A stretch of 64,000 nucleotides of DNA from an uncultured bacterium (GTDB lineage: Bacteria; Verrucomicrobiota; Lentisphaeria; Victivallales; Victivallaceae): positions 68,041 to 132,040 of the forward strand of contig URVC01000003.1 of the NCBI GenBank assembly GCA_900551245.1, written 5' to 3'. The notes under the pieces were generated by a model. It worked only from the letters and a program-made list of their open reading frames with translations, ran no database searches and was not told where the DNA came from. Position 1 is the stretch's first letter. Each line of letters opens with the position of its first letter. A program made the position numbers and the translations under genes. Of the stretch, positions 35,003 through 44,271 are shown piece by piece.

Positions 35003-35833
35003 TTAGAACCTTTCCATCCAGGCGCCCTGAAACACTTCGCAGGCGGGCCCGGTCATGTAAACGTGATTGTCGGCTTCGGAGTATTCGATCTGAAGTTCGC
35101 CCCCGTCGAGCAGGACGGTGATGCAGCGGCCGGTCCGGCCGGTGACGACGCCGGCAACCGTGGTGGCGCAACTGCCGGTGCCGCAGGCGAGCGTCACGCC
35201 GCAGCCGCGCTCCCACACCCGCATTCTGACCATCTGCGGGCTGATCACTTCGACGAACTCCACATTGGTTTTGTTGGGGAAGAGCGGGTCGCACTCGATG
35301 CGCGGCCCCCACTCTTCGAGTTTAATGGCGTTGATATCCGGCACGAAGATGACCGCGTGCGGATTGCCCATCGAAACCCCGACCGCCTCCAGCCGGATTC
35401 CGGGAAGGTCGAGCGAAAGGCTCCGGGCGTCGGACTCCGGATCACCGGCGACCGGAATCTCTCCGCGCAGCAGATGCGGCTCCCCCATGTCGACCCGGAC
35501 GGTTCCGTTGTCGAGCACCTTCGGGCGGACGATGCCGCCGCGGGTGTGAAGTTCGAACTCTCCGCCTTTCGCGAGCTTGTTCCGCCGGATGTAGAGCCCG
35601 ACGCAACGGGTGGCATTGCCGCACATCTCCGTCTCGGAGCCATCGGAGTTGTAGATGCGCATTTCAAACGCTTCGCCGCCCAGCGGACGGATGGTCACCA
35701 CGCCGTCGGCACCGATGCCGAAGTGACGGTCGCAGAGATGTTCCGCCGCGGCCCGGAAGTCGAACCCGGGATTCTTGTCCGGCTCGGCGATGATGAAGTC
35801 ATTGCCGAGTCCGTGCCATTTGGAAAAGATCAT
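35003..35833 (-). CDS. dapF: diaminopimelate epimerase
   Basis: This 276-residue enzyme turns LL- into meso-diaminopimelate for lysine and peptidoglycan. Both catalytic cysteines are present: MCGNATRC and ACGTGSC. The N-terminal FSKWHGLGNDFIIAE is also typical. The start overlaps the gltD stop by four bases (ATGA), and dapL follows after four bases, so gltD, dapF and dapL are translated as a tight unit. The first motif has Ala-Thr where many relatives have Gly plus another residue; this variant keeps both Cys and is likely active. Confidence 0.95.
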   Translation of the reverse strand: MIFSKWHGLGNDFIIAEPDKNPGFDFRAAAEHLCDRHFGIGADGVVTIRPLGGEAFEMRIYNSDGSETEMCGNATRCVGLYIRRNKLAKGGEFELHTRGGIVRPKVLDNGTVRVDMGEPHLLRGEIPVAGDPESDARSLSLDLPGIRLEAVGVSMGNPHAVIFVPDINAIKLEEWGPRIECDPLFPNKTNVEFVEVISPQMVRMRVWERGCGVTLACGTGSCATTVAGVVTGRTGRCITVLLDGGELQIEYSEADNHVYMTGPACEVFQGAWMERF

Positions 35834-37221
35834 CTTTCATTCCTCCTCATGCTTTCATCCAGCGCGCGGGCGACGCGGCGGCCGTCGGCGATGGCCCGCA
35901 CCACCAGCGAGGCGCCGTTGGCGGTGTCGCCGCAGCAGAAGATGTGACGTTCCGGATCGGAGAGCACCCGGCCGCGCGGATCGACCGCCAGCCCGAGTTC
36001 GGCGGCGACGCCCTCCGGCGAGACACCGGTGAACCCCATCGCCAGCAGTACGAGGTCCGCATCAATCCGCCGGGCGGAACCGGGAACCTCGGTGAATTTC
36101 AGCGGCCGGCCGACCGGCGAGAACTCCCACTTCACCTCCACGACATCCAGACCGGTCACCCGGCCGTGTTCGCCGAGGAAGGCGCGGGTCGAGACGTTCC
36201 ACTCGCGCGAACCGCCCTCGCGGTGGCTCGACGACGTGCGCAAAAGATAGGGCCACTCCGGCCACGGGGTCGAAGGCGAACGCTGTTCCGGCGGCTTCGG
36301 CATGATTTCGATCTGGAGCACGCTCGCCGCGCCCTGCCGGATCGACGTGCCGACGCAGTCACTGCCGGTATCGCCGCCGCCGATCACCACCACCCGCCGC
36401 CCGGTCGCGGAGACCGGCACAACGGCCGCCTCGCCGCCGATCACCCGGTTCTGCCCCTGCAGAAACTCGAGCGCGAAGTGGATGCCGGCCAGCTCCCGGC
36501 CGGGCATCCGCAGATCCCGCGCCTGCGGCGTGCCGATCGCCAGAACGACCGCGTCGGAACGGCGCGCCAGGTAGGCGCCGGAGACGTCGCTCCCGACACG
36601 GGTATTGCAGACGAAGCGGATGCCGGAGGCCTCCATGATCTTGATCCGGCGGTCGATCACCGCCTTGTCGAGCTTGAAGTCGGGAATGCCATAACGGAGC
36701 AGTCCGCCGGGTGCCGCATTCGCCTCATAGACGGTGACCGTGTAGCCGAGCCGGTTGAGTTCGTCGGCGGCGGCGAGACCGGAGGGGCCGGAGCCGATGA
36801 CCGTCACCTGCTTCCCGTTGCGGTGCTCCGGAACGAACGGCTTGACCCAGCCGTTCCGGAAGGCGGTCTCCACCGTCACCTTCTCCAGCTGGCGGATCAT
36901 CACCGGCTCTTCGTTGATGCCGTCGGTGCACGATCCCTCGCAGAGCGCGGGGCAGACCCGCGACGTGAATTCCGGGAAGTTGCTGGTCGTGTTCAGAATC
37001 TCCCACGCCCGGCGCATATCCCCCACGGCAACCGCGGAGTTGATCTCCGGAATGACGTTGCCCAGCGGGCAGCCGGTGCCGTGGCAGAAGGGAATGCCGC
37101 ATCCCATGCAGCGTTTCGCCTGTCCCGCAATTTCCGCACAGGTGAGCGGCCGCTCCACCTCTTTAAAATCCCGCCGGCGCTGTTCGACCGGGCGGTAGAT
37201 ATCGTGAATTCTGTTGTTCAT
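35830..37221 (-). CDS. gltD: glutamate synthase small subunit
   Basis: This 463-residue NADPH-oxidising partner of GltB feeds electrons to it through FAD and [4Fe-4S] clusters. The N-terminal Cys sets CMGCGIPFCHGTGCPLGN and SRVCPALCEGSC are cluster ligands. VIGSGPSGLAAADELNRLG binds FAD and VIGGGDTGSDCVGTS binds NADPH. The start at 37221 has AAGGAG upstream and matches the usual GltD N-terminus; an earlier in-frame start is unlikely. It begins 32 bases after gltB. Confidence 0.95.
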   Translation of the reverse strand: MNNRIHDIYRPVEQRRRDFKEVERPLTCAEIAGQAKRCMGCGIPFCHGTGCPLGNVIPEINSAVAVGDMRRAWEILNTTSNFPEFTSRVCPALCEGSCTDGINEEPVMIRQLEKVTVETAFRNGWVKPFVPEHRNGKQVTVIGSGPSGLAAADELNRLGYTVTVYEANAAPGGLLRYGIPDFKLDKAVIDRRIKIMEASGIRFVCNTRVGSDVSGAYLARRSDAVVLAIGTPQARDLRMPGRELAGIHFALEFLQGQNRVIGGEAAVVPVSATGRRVVVIGGGDTGSDCVGTSIRQGAASVLQIEIMPKPPEQRSPSTPWPEWPYLLRTSSSHREGGSREWNVSTRAFLGEHGRVTGLDVVEVKWEFSPVGRPLKFTEVPGSARRIDADLVLLAMGFTGVSPEGVAAELGLAVDPRGRVLSDPERHIFCCGDTANGASLVVRAIADGRRVARALDESMRRNER

Positions 37222-37253
37222 CGTACAGTTCTCCTTATTCGACATTCCCCGGA

Positions 37254-40200
37254 TCAATTCGATTCCTTGCGGCGGTCAACCGCTTCGGCGTCTTCACGTG
37301 CCATCCGTCCGAGCGCCTGCCGGTATTCGACCGGGAACACCTTGACGAAACGGGGCCGTTCATTTTCCCAGTTGTCGAGAATTGCGGCCGCGCGGACGCT
37401 GCCGGTGCGCTCGAGGTGCTCGCGGAGCAGTGCGACCAGCTCGGCTTCGTCCTCCGAACCGGGCAGGACGCTCTCCAGGTCGACCGAGCCGACGTTGCAG
37501 CGCAGGTCGAAGTCGTTGGTCTCATCGTAGACGTAAGCGAGACCGCCGGTCATGCCCGCCGCGAAGTTGACGCCGGTGGGACCGAGCACAACCACCCGGC
37601 CGCCGGTCATGTATTCGCAACCGTGGTCGCCGACTCCTTCGGCCACCAGCGTGGCACCGCTGTTGCGGATGGCGAACCGTTCGCCGACCTGCCCGTTGAT
37701 GAAGATCTTTCCGGAAGTGCCGCCGTAACCGATGACGTTGCCGGCGATGACGTTCTCATGCGCCGCGAACGCCGCAGTCGGTTCGGGACGGATCACGATG
37801 CAGCCGCCAGAAATTCCCTTGCCGACGTAGTCGTTGGCCTCGCCGGCGAGGACGAACTCCAGTCCGGGCGCGAGGAAGGCGCCGAAACTCTGCCCGGCAC
37901 ACCCGGTGAAATCCACCCGGATGGTGTCCGGAGGCAGCCCCTGCGCACCGCGGCGCACGACCACCTCTCCGGAGAGCTCCGTTCCGACCGTGCGGTTGAC
38001 ATTCGCAATCCGGCGCGAAAGCGTGACCGGTGTGCCGTCATCGACGTGCGGCAGCAGTTCCGGCAGGAGTTCGCCGCGGTCGAAGTTCTTCAGCTCCTCA
38101 TGCGGCCGGGACGCGTCGAACCGCACCGCGCTCCCCTTCGCCGGCTGGAAAATCCGGCTGAAGTCGAGGTGGCGCGCCTTGTAGAAGTCGATCGCCCGGT
38201 TCATGCGCAGCAGATCGGTGCGGCCGACCGCTTCGCTGAGCGAACGCAAGCCGAGTTTCGCCAGGAGTTCGCGCACATCCTCCGCGAGGAAGCGCAGGAA
38301 GTTCTCGATGTATTCGGGCTTGCCGCAGAAATGCTTGCGAAGTTCCGGGTCCTGAGTGGCGACCCCGACCGGGCAGCTGTTCTCGTGGCATTTGCGCATC
38401 ATCACGCAGCCGAGGCAGACCAGAATCGTCGTGGCGAACCCGAACTCTTCGGCGCCGAGCAGAGCGCCGATCACCACGTCGCGGCCGGTCTTGAGCTGGC
38501 CGTCGACCTGAAGCCGCACCCGCGAACGGAGCTCGTTGAGCACCAGCGTCTGCTGCGCTTCGGCCAATCCCAGCTCCCACGGCAGTCCGGCGTGCTTGAT
38601 GCTCGTGAGCGGCGAAGCACCGGTGCCGCCGTCATGGCCGCTGACCAGAACCACGTCGGCGTGCGCCTTGGCGACGCCCGCGGCGACGGTGCCGACTCCC
38701 ACTTCGGAAACCAGCTTGACCGACACCCGCGCCGCCGGATTGGCGTTGCGCAAATCGTAGATGAGCTGTGCGAGGTCTTCGATCGAGTAGATGTCGTGGT
38801 GCGGCGGCGGAGAGATCAGCGTCACATTCGGCATCGAATGGCGAATCCGCGCGACGAATTCATTGACTTTGTGTCCGGGCAGCTGGCCGCCCTCGCCGGG
38901 CTTCGCGCCCTGCGCCATCTTGATCTGAAGATCTTTCGCATGGCGCAGATAGTCGATGGTCACGCCGAAACGGCCGCTGGCGATCTGCTTGATCGCGCTG
39001 GTGCGGTCCTCGCCGTGCGGCCCCGGCTGATACCGGTCGGAATCCTCGCCGCCCTCGCCGCAGTTGCTCATCGCGCCGAGGCGGTTCATCGCAATTGCGA
39101 TCGCCTCATGCGCCTCGGGGCTGAGCGAACCGAGCGACATCGCACCGGAGACGAAGTGGTGAATGATCGATTCGACACTTTCGACCTCCTCAAGCGGCAC
39201 CGGCTCGGCGGGAGCGAATTCAAACAGTCCCCGCAACGTGCAGAGCCGGGTGGCCTGCTGGTCGATGAGATTGGAGTAAACTTTGAACTTCTCGCGGTTC
39301 CCGGTCTGGACCGCCTGTCGGAATGCGGCCAGCGATTCCGGAGTCCAGAGGTGATTTTCGCCGTCGCGGCGGAAGCGGTACTGGCCGCCGTCCGGCAGCA
39401 GTCCGGCGCCGCGCCCGTTGGCGGGAGCGAGCGCTTCCACGCGCCGCCGGTCCGCCTCCGCGGCGATCTCCTCCAGCCCGATGCCGCCGATCCGGCTGGC
39501 AGTGCCGGGGAAGTAGCGGTCAATCAGGTCGGAGTTGAGGCCGACCGCTTCGAACACCTGGCCGGAACGGTAACTGCGCAGCGTGGAGATGCCCATCTTG
39601 GACATCACCTTGAGCAGTCCCTTGTCGACCGCATTGATGTAGTTCCCCGCCGCGGTCACCGGGTCGGGGGCAATCGCTCCGGAGCGGGCGAGCTGCGTGA
39701 CCGTCTCCAGCGCAAGATAGGGATTGATCGCCGTCGCTCCAAAACCGAGCAGCAGCGCAAAGTGCATGATTTCGCGCACCTCGCCCGACTGGACGATGAT
39801 GCCCGCCTCCGGCCGCAGTCCGGCCGCCACCAGCGCGCGGTTGACCGCCGCAGTCGCCAGAAGCGACGGAATCGGCGTGGTGTTCTCCGACGGATTGCGG
39901 TCGGAGAGAACTAAAATCCGGTGATCGGAACGCACCGCCTCGACCGCGTCGGCGGCGAGTTTCTCCAGCGCGAGTTCGAGCGCACCGCCTCCGCCGCCGG
40001 CCGGGAACTCCAGCGGCAGAAGTTTCGACTGGAAGTCCTGCTGGCCGACCGCTTCGAGCCGGGCGAGTTCATCGTCGGTGATGACCGGACGCGGCAGTTT
40101 GATCAGCCGGGCGTTAAGCGGCGTATCGACCAGAATGTTGCCCCGGTTGCCGATGTAGGTGGTGAGGCTCATCACCAACTCCTCGCGGATCGGGTCGATC

Positions 40201-41771
40201 GGCGGGTTGGTCACCTGGGCGAAGAGCTGCTTGAAGTAGTTGAAAAGCAGTTGCGGCCGGCTGGAGAGCACCGCGAGCGCGGCGTCGTTGCCCATCGAAC
40301 CGACCGGTTCATGCCCGGTCGCGGCCATCACCTGGATGATGAGCTCGACATCCTCGCGGGAGTATCCGAAACGCTTCTGCATGGCGACCAGGTCGTCGGC
40401 CACTTCCGAGGGGGTGATTTCGGTAAACAGACCGTGGACGGAGATCTTGTTCTCCTCCACCCAGCGGCGGTAGGGCTGATGGCGCGCAGCGGCGTTCTTG
40501 ATCTCGCCATCCCCGATGAGACGGTGGTGTTCGAGGTCGAGGTAGAGCATCTCGCCGGGACGGAGCCGGCCTTTGCGGACCACTTCCGAAGCAGGAATAT
40601 CCAGCACGCCGGTCTCGGAGGCGAGCACGAAGAGCCCGTCGCGGCAGAGCGTGTAACGCGCCGGACGCAGACCGTTCCGGTCGAGGATCGCACCGGCGTT
40701 CACGCCGTCGGAAAAGGCGACGGCAGCGGGGCCGTCCCACGGCTCCATCAGTGCCGAATGGTATTCGAAGAAGCCGCGCACGTCGCGGCCGAGGTGGTAG
40801 TTCTTGCCCCACGCCTGCGGCATCAGCATCAGCATGGCGTGCGCAAGCGGCCGCCCGGCGGCGACCAGCAGTTCGAACATGTTGTCGAGGCAGGCCGAAT
40901 CGCTCTGCCCGGCCGGAATCAGCGGCAGCAGCTTCTTCATATCGTCGCCGAAGAGATCGCTGGCCAGACTGGATTCGCGGCTGCGCAGGTGGTTGAGGTT
41001 GCCCCGCAGCGTATTGATTTCGCCGTTGTGAGCGAGATAGCGGAACGGGTGCGCGAGGTTCCAGGTCGGGAACGTGTTGGTACTGTAACGCTGATGGACC
41101 AGCGCCAGCGGCGAGCGGAACAGCTCGTCACCGAGGTCCGGATAGAATTTCTCCAGCTGCGTAGCCAGCAGCAGCCCCTTGTAGACGATGCTGCGCGCGG
41201 ACATGCTGCAGATGTAGCACTCCGGCAGGGACTTTTCAATCAGGCGGCGCATCACGAAAAGTTTGCGCTCAAACGCGGCGGTCGACGGGAACGCCTCCCC
41301 GCCGATGAAGAGCTGACGGATCAGCGGCGCGCTCTCACGCGCGGCGCGTCCGATCTCCTCCGGGTGAACCGGCACATCGCGCCAGGCGATCACCCGCCCG
41401 CCCTCGTCGCCGACGATCTTCTCGATCTGCGCTTCGCAACCGGCGCCGCCGAAGATCATCGCCACGCCGTAGCGCCCCGGCTCCGGAAGGGCCTCCCCCA
41501 TCTCGCGCCGGAAAAATTCGTGCGGCAGTGCCAGCAGCAGTCCGGCGCCGTCGCCGGTGTCGGGGTCGCCGCCCGCCGCACCGCGGTGCATCAGCCGCTT
41601 GAGCACGGTCAACCCCATCTCCACGATGCGGTGACTCGGCTGATTGTTGAGATCCGCCACCAGGCCCACGCCGCACGCGTCGTGCTCGTTGGCAAAGCTG
41701 TAGAGGCCGCTGTCCGCCACCGGCGGCGCAGCGAACCCGCGCTGTTGATTTTGCTGTCGATCTTGTTCCAT
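37254..41771 (-). CDS. gltB: glutamate synthase large subunit
   Basis: The protein has 1,505 residues and makes two glutamates from glutamine and 2-oxoglutarate. The mature enzyme should begin at Cys33 (HDACGVGLVAD) after removal of a 32-residue propeptide. The class II amidotransferase domain is followed by the central and FMN-binding domains (PPPHHDIYSIEDLAQLIYDL, KLVSEVGVGTVAAGVAKA, HDGGTGASPLTSIKHAG), the 3Fe-4S cysteines (CLGCVMMRKCHENSCPVG) and the C-terminal beta-helix. The start at 41771 has AAGGAG upstream and lies about 40 bases after the sigma-54 transcription start. It leads the five-gene operon gltB-gltD-dapF-dapL-activator. Confidence 0.96.
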   Translation of the reverse strand: MEQDRQQNQQRGFAAPPVADSGLYSFANEHDACGVGLVADLNNQPSHRIVEMGLTVLKRLMHRGAAGGDPDTGDGAGLLLALPHEFFRREMGEALPEPGRYGVAMIFGGAGCEAQIEKIVGDEGGRVIAWRDVPVHPEEIGRAARESAPLIRQLFIGGEAFPSTAAFERKLFVMRRLIEKSLPECYICSMSARSIVYKGLLLATQLEKFYPDLGDELFRSPLALVHQRYSTNTFPTWNLAHPFRYLAHNGEINTLRGNLNHLRSRESSLASDLFGDDMKKLLPLIPAGQSDSACLDNMFELLVAAGRPLAHAMLMLMPQAWGKNYHLGRDVRGFFEYHSALMEPWDGPAAVAFSDGVNAGAILDRNGLRPARYTLCRDGLFVLASETGVLDIPASEVVRKGRLRPGEMLYLDLEHHRLIGDGEIKNAAARHQPYRRWVEENKISVHGLFTEITPSEVADDLVAMQKRFGYSREDVELIIQVMAATGHEPVGSMGNDAALAVLSSRPQLLFNYFKQLFAQVTNPPIDPIREELVMSLTTYIGNRGNILVDTPLNARLIKLPRPVITDDELARLEAVGQQDFQSKLLPLEFPAGGGGGALELALEKLAADAVEAVRSDHRILVLSDRNPSENTTPIPSLLATAAVNRALVAAGLRPEAGIIVQSGEVREIMHFALLLGFGATAINPYLALETVTQLARSGAIAPDPVTAAGNYINAVDKGLLKVMSKMGISTLRSYRSGQVFEAVGLNSDLIDRYFPGTASRIGGIGLEEIAAEADRRRVEALAPANGRGAGLLPDGGQYRFRRDGENHLWTPESLAAFRQAVQTGNREKFKVYSNLIDQQATRLCTLRGLFEFAPAEPVPLEEVESVESIIHHFVSGAMSLGSLSPEAHEAIAIAMNRLGAMSNCGEGGEDSDRYQPGPHGEDRTSAIKQIASGRFGVTIDYLRHAKDLQIKMAQGAKPGEGGQLPGHKVNEFVARIRHSMPNVTLISPPPHHDIYSIEDLAQLIYDLRNANPAARVSVKLVSEVGVGTVAAGVAKAHADVVLVSGHDGGTGASPLTSIKHAGLPWELGLAEAQQTLVLNELRSRVRLQVDGQLKTGRDVVIGALLGAEEFGFATTILVCLGCVMMRKCHENSCPVGVATQDPELRKHFCGKPEYIENFLRFLAEDVRELLAKLGLRSLSEAVGRTDLLRMNRAIDFYKARHLDFSRIFQPAKGSAVRFDASRPHEELKNFDRGELLPELLPHVDDGTPVTLSRRIANVNRTVGTELSGEVVVRRGAQGLPPDTIRVDFTGCAGQSFGAFLAPGLEFVLAGEANDYVGKGISGGCIVIRPEPTAAFAAHENVIAGNVIGYGGTSGKIFINGQVGERFAIRNSGATLVAEGVGDHGCEYMTGGRVVVLGPTGVNFAAGMTGGLAYVYDETNDFDLRCNVGSVDLESVLPGSEDEAELVALLREHLERTGSVRAAAILDNWENERPRFVKVFPVEYRQALGRMAREDAEAVDRRKESN

Positions 41772-41820
41772 AGTTCCAGAGCTCCTTCCTGCTTTTGAAC
41801 TGAACATTTGCAGAACCATG

Positions 41821-41840
41821 TAAGCAAAAAACGTGCCAAC
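41821..41840 (-). promoter_or_regulatory. sigma-54 promoter of gltB
   Basis: Read on the minus strand this is TTGGCACGTTTTTTGCTTA, a full match to TGGCAC-N5-TTGCT. The -24 GG is at 41836-41837 and the -12 GC at 41824-41825, ten bases apart. Transcription should start near 41812. Confidence 0.88.
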
Positions 41841-41882
41841 TCCACTCCCGGCGGATTTCTCCATATATTACTCGCGAGCGTA

Positions 41883-41926
41883 TTACAAAATCGTAAAATA
41901 ATCCGTTCGGTTTTACATTTTTGTAA
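41883..41926. promoter_or_regulatory. paired enhancer-like operators shared by gltB and glnN
   Basis: Two TTAC-N6-GTAA palindromes (41883-41896 and 41913-41926) have centres exactly 30 bases apart, about three DNA turns. The pair is centred within one base of the midpoint between the two outward sigma-54 promoters. The sites lie about 77 and 107 bases upstream of each start, the usual range for a sigma-54 activator. The second extends to TTTTACA-N4-TGTAAAA. The bound protein is inferred to be the activator at 32178-33734. Confidence 0.7.
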
Positions 41927-41968
41927 AACAATATCCTCACAAACGAGGCGTTCTCTGCTCATGAAAAG

Positions 41969-41985
41969 TTGGCACGACTCCTGCT
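41969..41985 (+). promoter_or_regulatory. sigma-54 promoter of the glutamine synthetase operon
   Basis: TTGGCACGACTCCTGCT has GG at 41971-41972 and GC at 41983-41984, ten bases apart. It matches TGGCAC-N5-TTGCT at all but one base. The start should be near 41996, 38 bases before the ATG at 42034. Confidence 0.85.
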
Positions 41986-42033
41986 ATACATCCGGCAGCA
42001 GTCACAATGCAACCAAACCAGGAGGGTTTTATC

Positions 42034-44166
42034 ATGAGCAATCCAACTCGCGCCAATGCCATCAATGTCGTGGCCGGACTCCACGCCCCCGTGCCGGAAG
42101 CCGCGGCCCCCGCCAACATCGACTACTACGCGGAAGATGTGTTCAACACCGATGCAATGCGTGAATACCTGCCGAAGGCGACGGCGGAGAAACTTCTCTC
42201 CACCATCAACAACGGCGCGCCGCTCGACGCCGATATCGCCGCCGACGTTGCTCACGCGATGAAGCACTGGGCGATGGAGCGCGGCGCCACCCATTTCACT
42301 CACTGGTTCCTGCCGCTGACCGGCTCGACCGCGGAAAAACACGACTCCTTCCTGGAGATCAAGAACGGCGAACCGATCATGTCCTTCTCCGGAAAAAACC
42401 TGATCGTCAGCGAACCGGATGCGTCGAGCTTCCCGTCGGGCGGTCTGCGCAGCACCTTCGAGGCGCGCGGCTACACCGCCTGGGATCCGACCAGCCCCGC
42501 CTTCATCAAGCGTCACGGCAACGGAGCGACGCTCTGCATCCCCACCGCCTTCTGCAGCTACACCGGCGAAGCGCTCGACAAGAAGACCCCGCTGCTCCGC
42601 TCGATGCAGGCGCTCTCCAATTCGGTCAAACGGCTGATGAAATGCTTCAACCAGCCGGAGGAGAAGGTGACGATCACCCTCGGACCGGAACAGGAGTACT
42701 TCCTCATCGACAAGAACTTCTATTTGCAACGCCCCGACCTCGTGCAGACCGGCCGCACCGTCTTCGGTGCGCCGCCGCCGAAGCACCAGCAGCTTGAGGA
42801 CCACTATTTCGGCTCCATCAAGATGCGCATCCTCAACTTCATGACCGAAGTGGAACAGGAGCTCTGGAAACTCGGAATCCCGGCCAAGACCCGTCACAAC
42901 GAGGTGGCGCCGGCCCAGTTCGAACTCGCGCCGATGTACGAGGAACTCAACCTCGCCTGCGACCACAACATGCTGGTCATGGAGATCCTGCGCGAAGTCG
43001 CCGACCGCAACGGCCTGGTCTGCCTGCTGCATGAAAAGCCCTTCGCCGGAATCAACGGCTCCGGCAAGCACAACAACTGGGCAATCGCCTACGGCAACCG
43101 CAACTTGCTCGATCCGGGCAGCGATCCGCACCAGAACGCGATCTTCCTGACCGTGCTGACGGCGATCATCGAAGCGGTCGATCTCCACAGCGACCTCCTG
43201 CGTGCGGCGGTGACCGGCGCGGGCAACGACCACCGGCTCGGAGCGAACGAAGCGCCGCCGGCGATCATCTCGATGTACCTCGGCGACCAGCTTGCCGACG
43301 TGATCGACCAGCTGGAAAAGGGCGTCGCGACCTCCAGCCGCCGGGTCGGCTCCATGCGGATCGGCGTGGATACGCTTCCGCCGCTGCCGCGTGACGCGAC
43401 CGACCGGAACCGTACCAGCCCGTTCGCCTTCACCGGCAACAAGTTTGAGTTCCGTGCCCCCGGTTCAAGCCAGTCCTGCTCCGGCCCGAACACCGTGCTC
43501 AACACCATCGTCGCCGAGTCGCTCGACCGCATCAGCGATGAGCTGGAAAAACTCAAGCCCGCCGATTTCCACGCCGGACTTCAGGTGCTGCTTACCAAGA
43601 TCATTCGCGAACACAAGCGGATCATCTTCAACGGCAACGGCTATACCGAAGAGTGGAAGGCCGAGGCCGCGAAGCGCGGTCTGCCGAACGCCGCCACCAC
43701 GATGGAGGCGCTCCGCTGCCTGACCAATCCGGAGAACATCGCGATGTTCGAAAAGTACGGCGTCTACAACCGCCGCGAACTCGAATCCCGCTACGAGGTC
43801 TTCCTTGAGGACTACCATCGCCGGATCAAGATCGAAGGCGAGATCGCGCTGGAAATCGCCGAAAGCATGATCCGCCCGACCGTCACCGCGGAATTCAGCC
43901 GGAACGTCAGTGCCCTCGCCGCGGCGAAGGCGGCGGGCGTGACCAACGGAATCGCCGGCCTGGAAAAGAGCGTCGCCGTCCTCGGGACCGGCCTCGATCA
44001 GCTCGCCGCCGGAGCCGATGCGCTCCGCGAAGCGCTGAAGGGCTGCCACGAACAGATCATCGCCGCGATGAACGAACTCCGCCGCACGGTCGATGCGCTG
44101 GAACCGCAGGTTTCCGATGGTTGCTGGCCGCTGCCGAAGTATCGTGAGATGCTCTTCATCTACTGA
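42034..44166 (+). CDS. glnN: glutamine synthetase, type III
   Basis: This 710-residue enzyme makes glutamine from glutamate, ammonia and ATP. Length and motifs fit the large GSIII class rather than the 470-residue GSI: TITLGPEQEYFLID and TRHNEVAPAQFELAP carry the metal-binding acids, GSGKHNNWAI the ATP/glutamate pocket and NRTSPFAFTGNKFEFRAPGSS the catalytic core. The C-terminal helical extension is complete. The start at 42034 has AGGAGG eight bases upstream. It is divergent from gltB, with both on sigma-54 promoters, and it heads a run of glutamine-using enzymes. GSIII is common in Bacteroidota and PVC bacteria. Confidence 0.96.
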   Translation: MSNPTRANAINVVAGLHAPVPEAAAPANIDYYAEDVFNTDAMREYLPKATAEKLLSTINNGAPLDADIAADVAHAMKHWAMERGATHFTHWFLPLTGSTAEKHDSFLEIKNGEPIMSFSGKNLIVSEPDASSFPSGGLRSTFEARGYTAWDPTSPAFIKRHGNGATLCIPTAFCSYTGEALDKKTPLLRSMQALSNSVKRLMKCFNQPEEKVTITLGPEQEYFLIDKNFYLQRPDLVQTGRTVFGAPPPKHQQLEDHYFGSIKMRILNFMTEVEQELWKLGIPAKTRHNEVAPAQFELAPMYEELNLACDHNMLVMEILREVADRNGLVCLLHEKPFAGINGSGKHNNWAIAYGNRNLLDPGSDPHQNAIFLTVLTAIIEAVDLHSDLLRAAVTGAGNDHRLGANEAPPAIISMYLGDQLADVIDQLEKGVATSSRRVGSMRIGVDTLPPLPRDATDRNRTSPFAFTGNKFEFRAPGSSQSCSGPNTVLNTIVAESLDRISDELEKLKPADFHAGLQVLLTKIIREHKRIIFNGNGYTEEWKAEAAKRGLPNAATTMEALRCLTNPENIAMFEKYGVYNRRELESRYEVFLEDYHRRIKIEGEIALEIAESMIRPTVTAEFSRNVSALAAAKAAGVTNGIAGLEKSVAVLGTGLDQLAAGADALREALKGCHEQIIAAMNELRRTVDALEPQVSDGCWPLPKYREMLFIY

Positions 44167-44190
44167 AACTGAAACCCAAACCCAAACCGC

Positions 44191-44243
44191 AATCCCCGCC
44201 GGAATTCCGGTGGGGATTTCCCCGGTCCGGACAGGCCGGGGAA
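44191..44243 (+). promoter_or_regulatory. adjacent competing hairpins between glnN and the purF-type gene
   Basis: Hairpin 1 (44191-44218) pairs AATCCCCGCCGG with CCGGTGGGGATT around AATT. Hairpin 2 (44218-44243) pairs TTCCCCGG with CCGGGGAA. The GGGGA of the first can also pair with the TCCCC of the second, so the two exclude an alternative fold. There is no T tract, so this is more likely an mRNA processing or attenuation element than a plain terminator. Confidence 0.4.
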
Positions 44244-44271
44244 TTAAGGAAGAAGAAAGAATATTCGGACC

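Noticed and set aside
37416..39914. Long plus-strand open frames opposite gltB (832 codons, and 625 codons at 39921-41798)
   Set aside because: GltB motifs are continuous on the minus strand, including its Fe-S cysteines. The antisense frames are composition artefacts.
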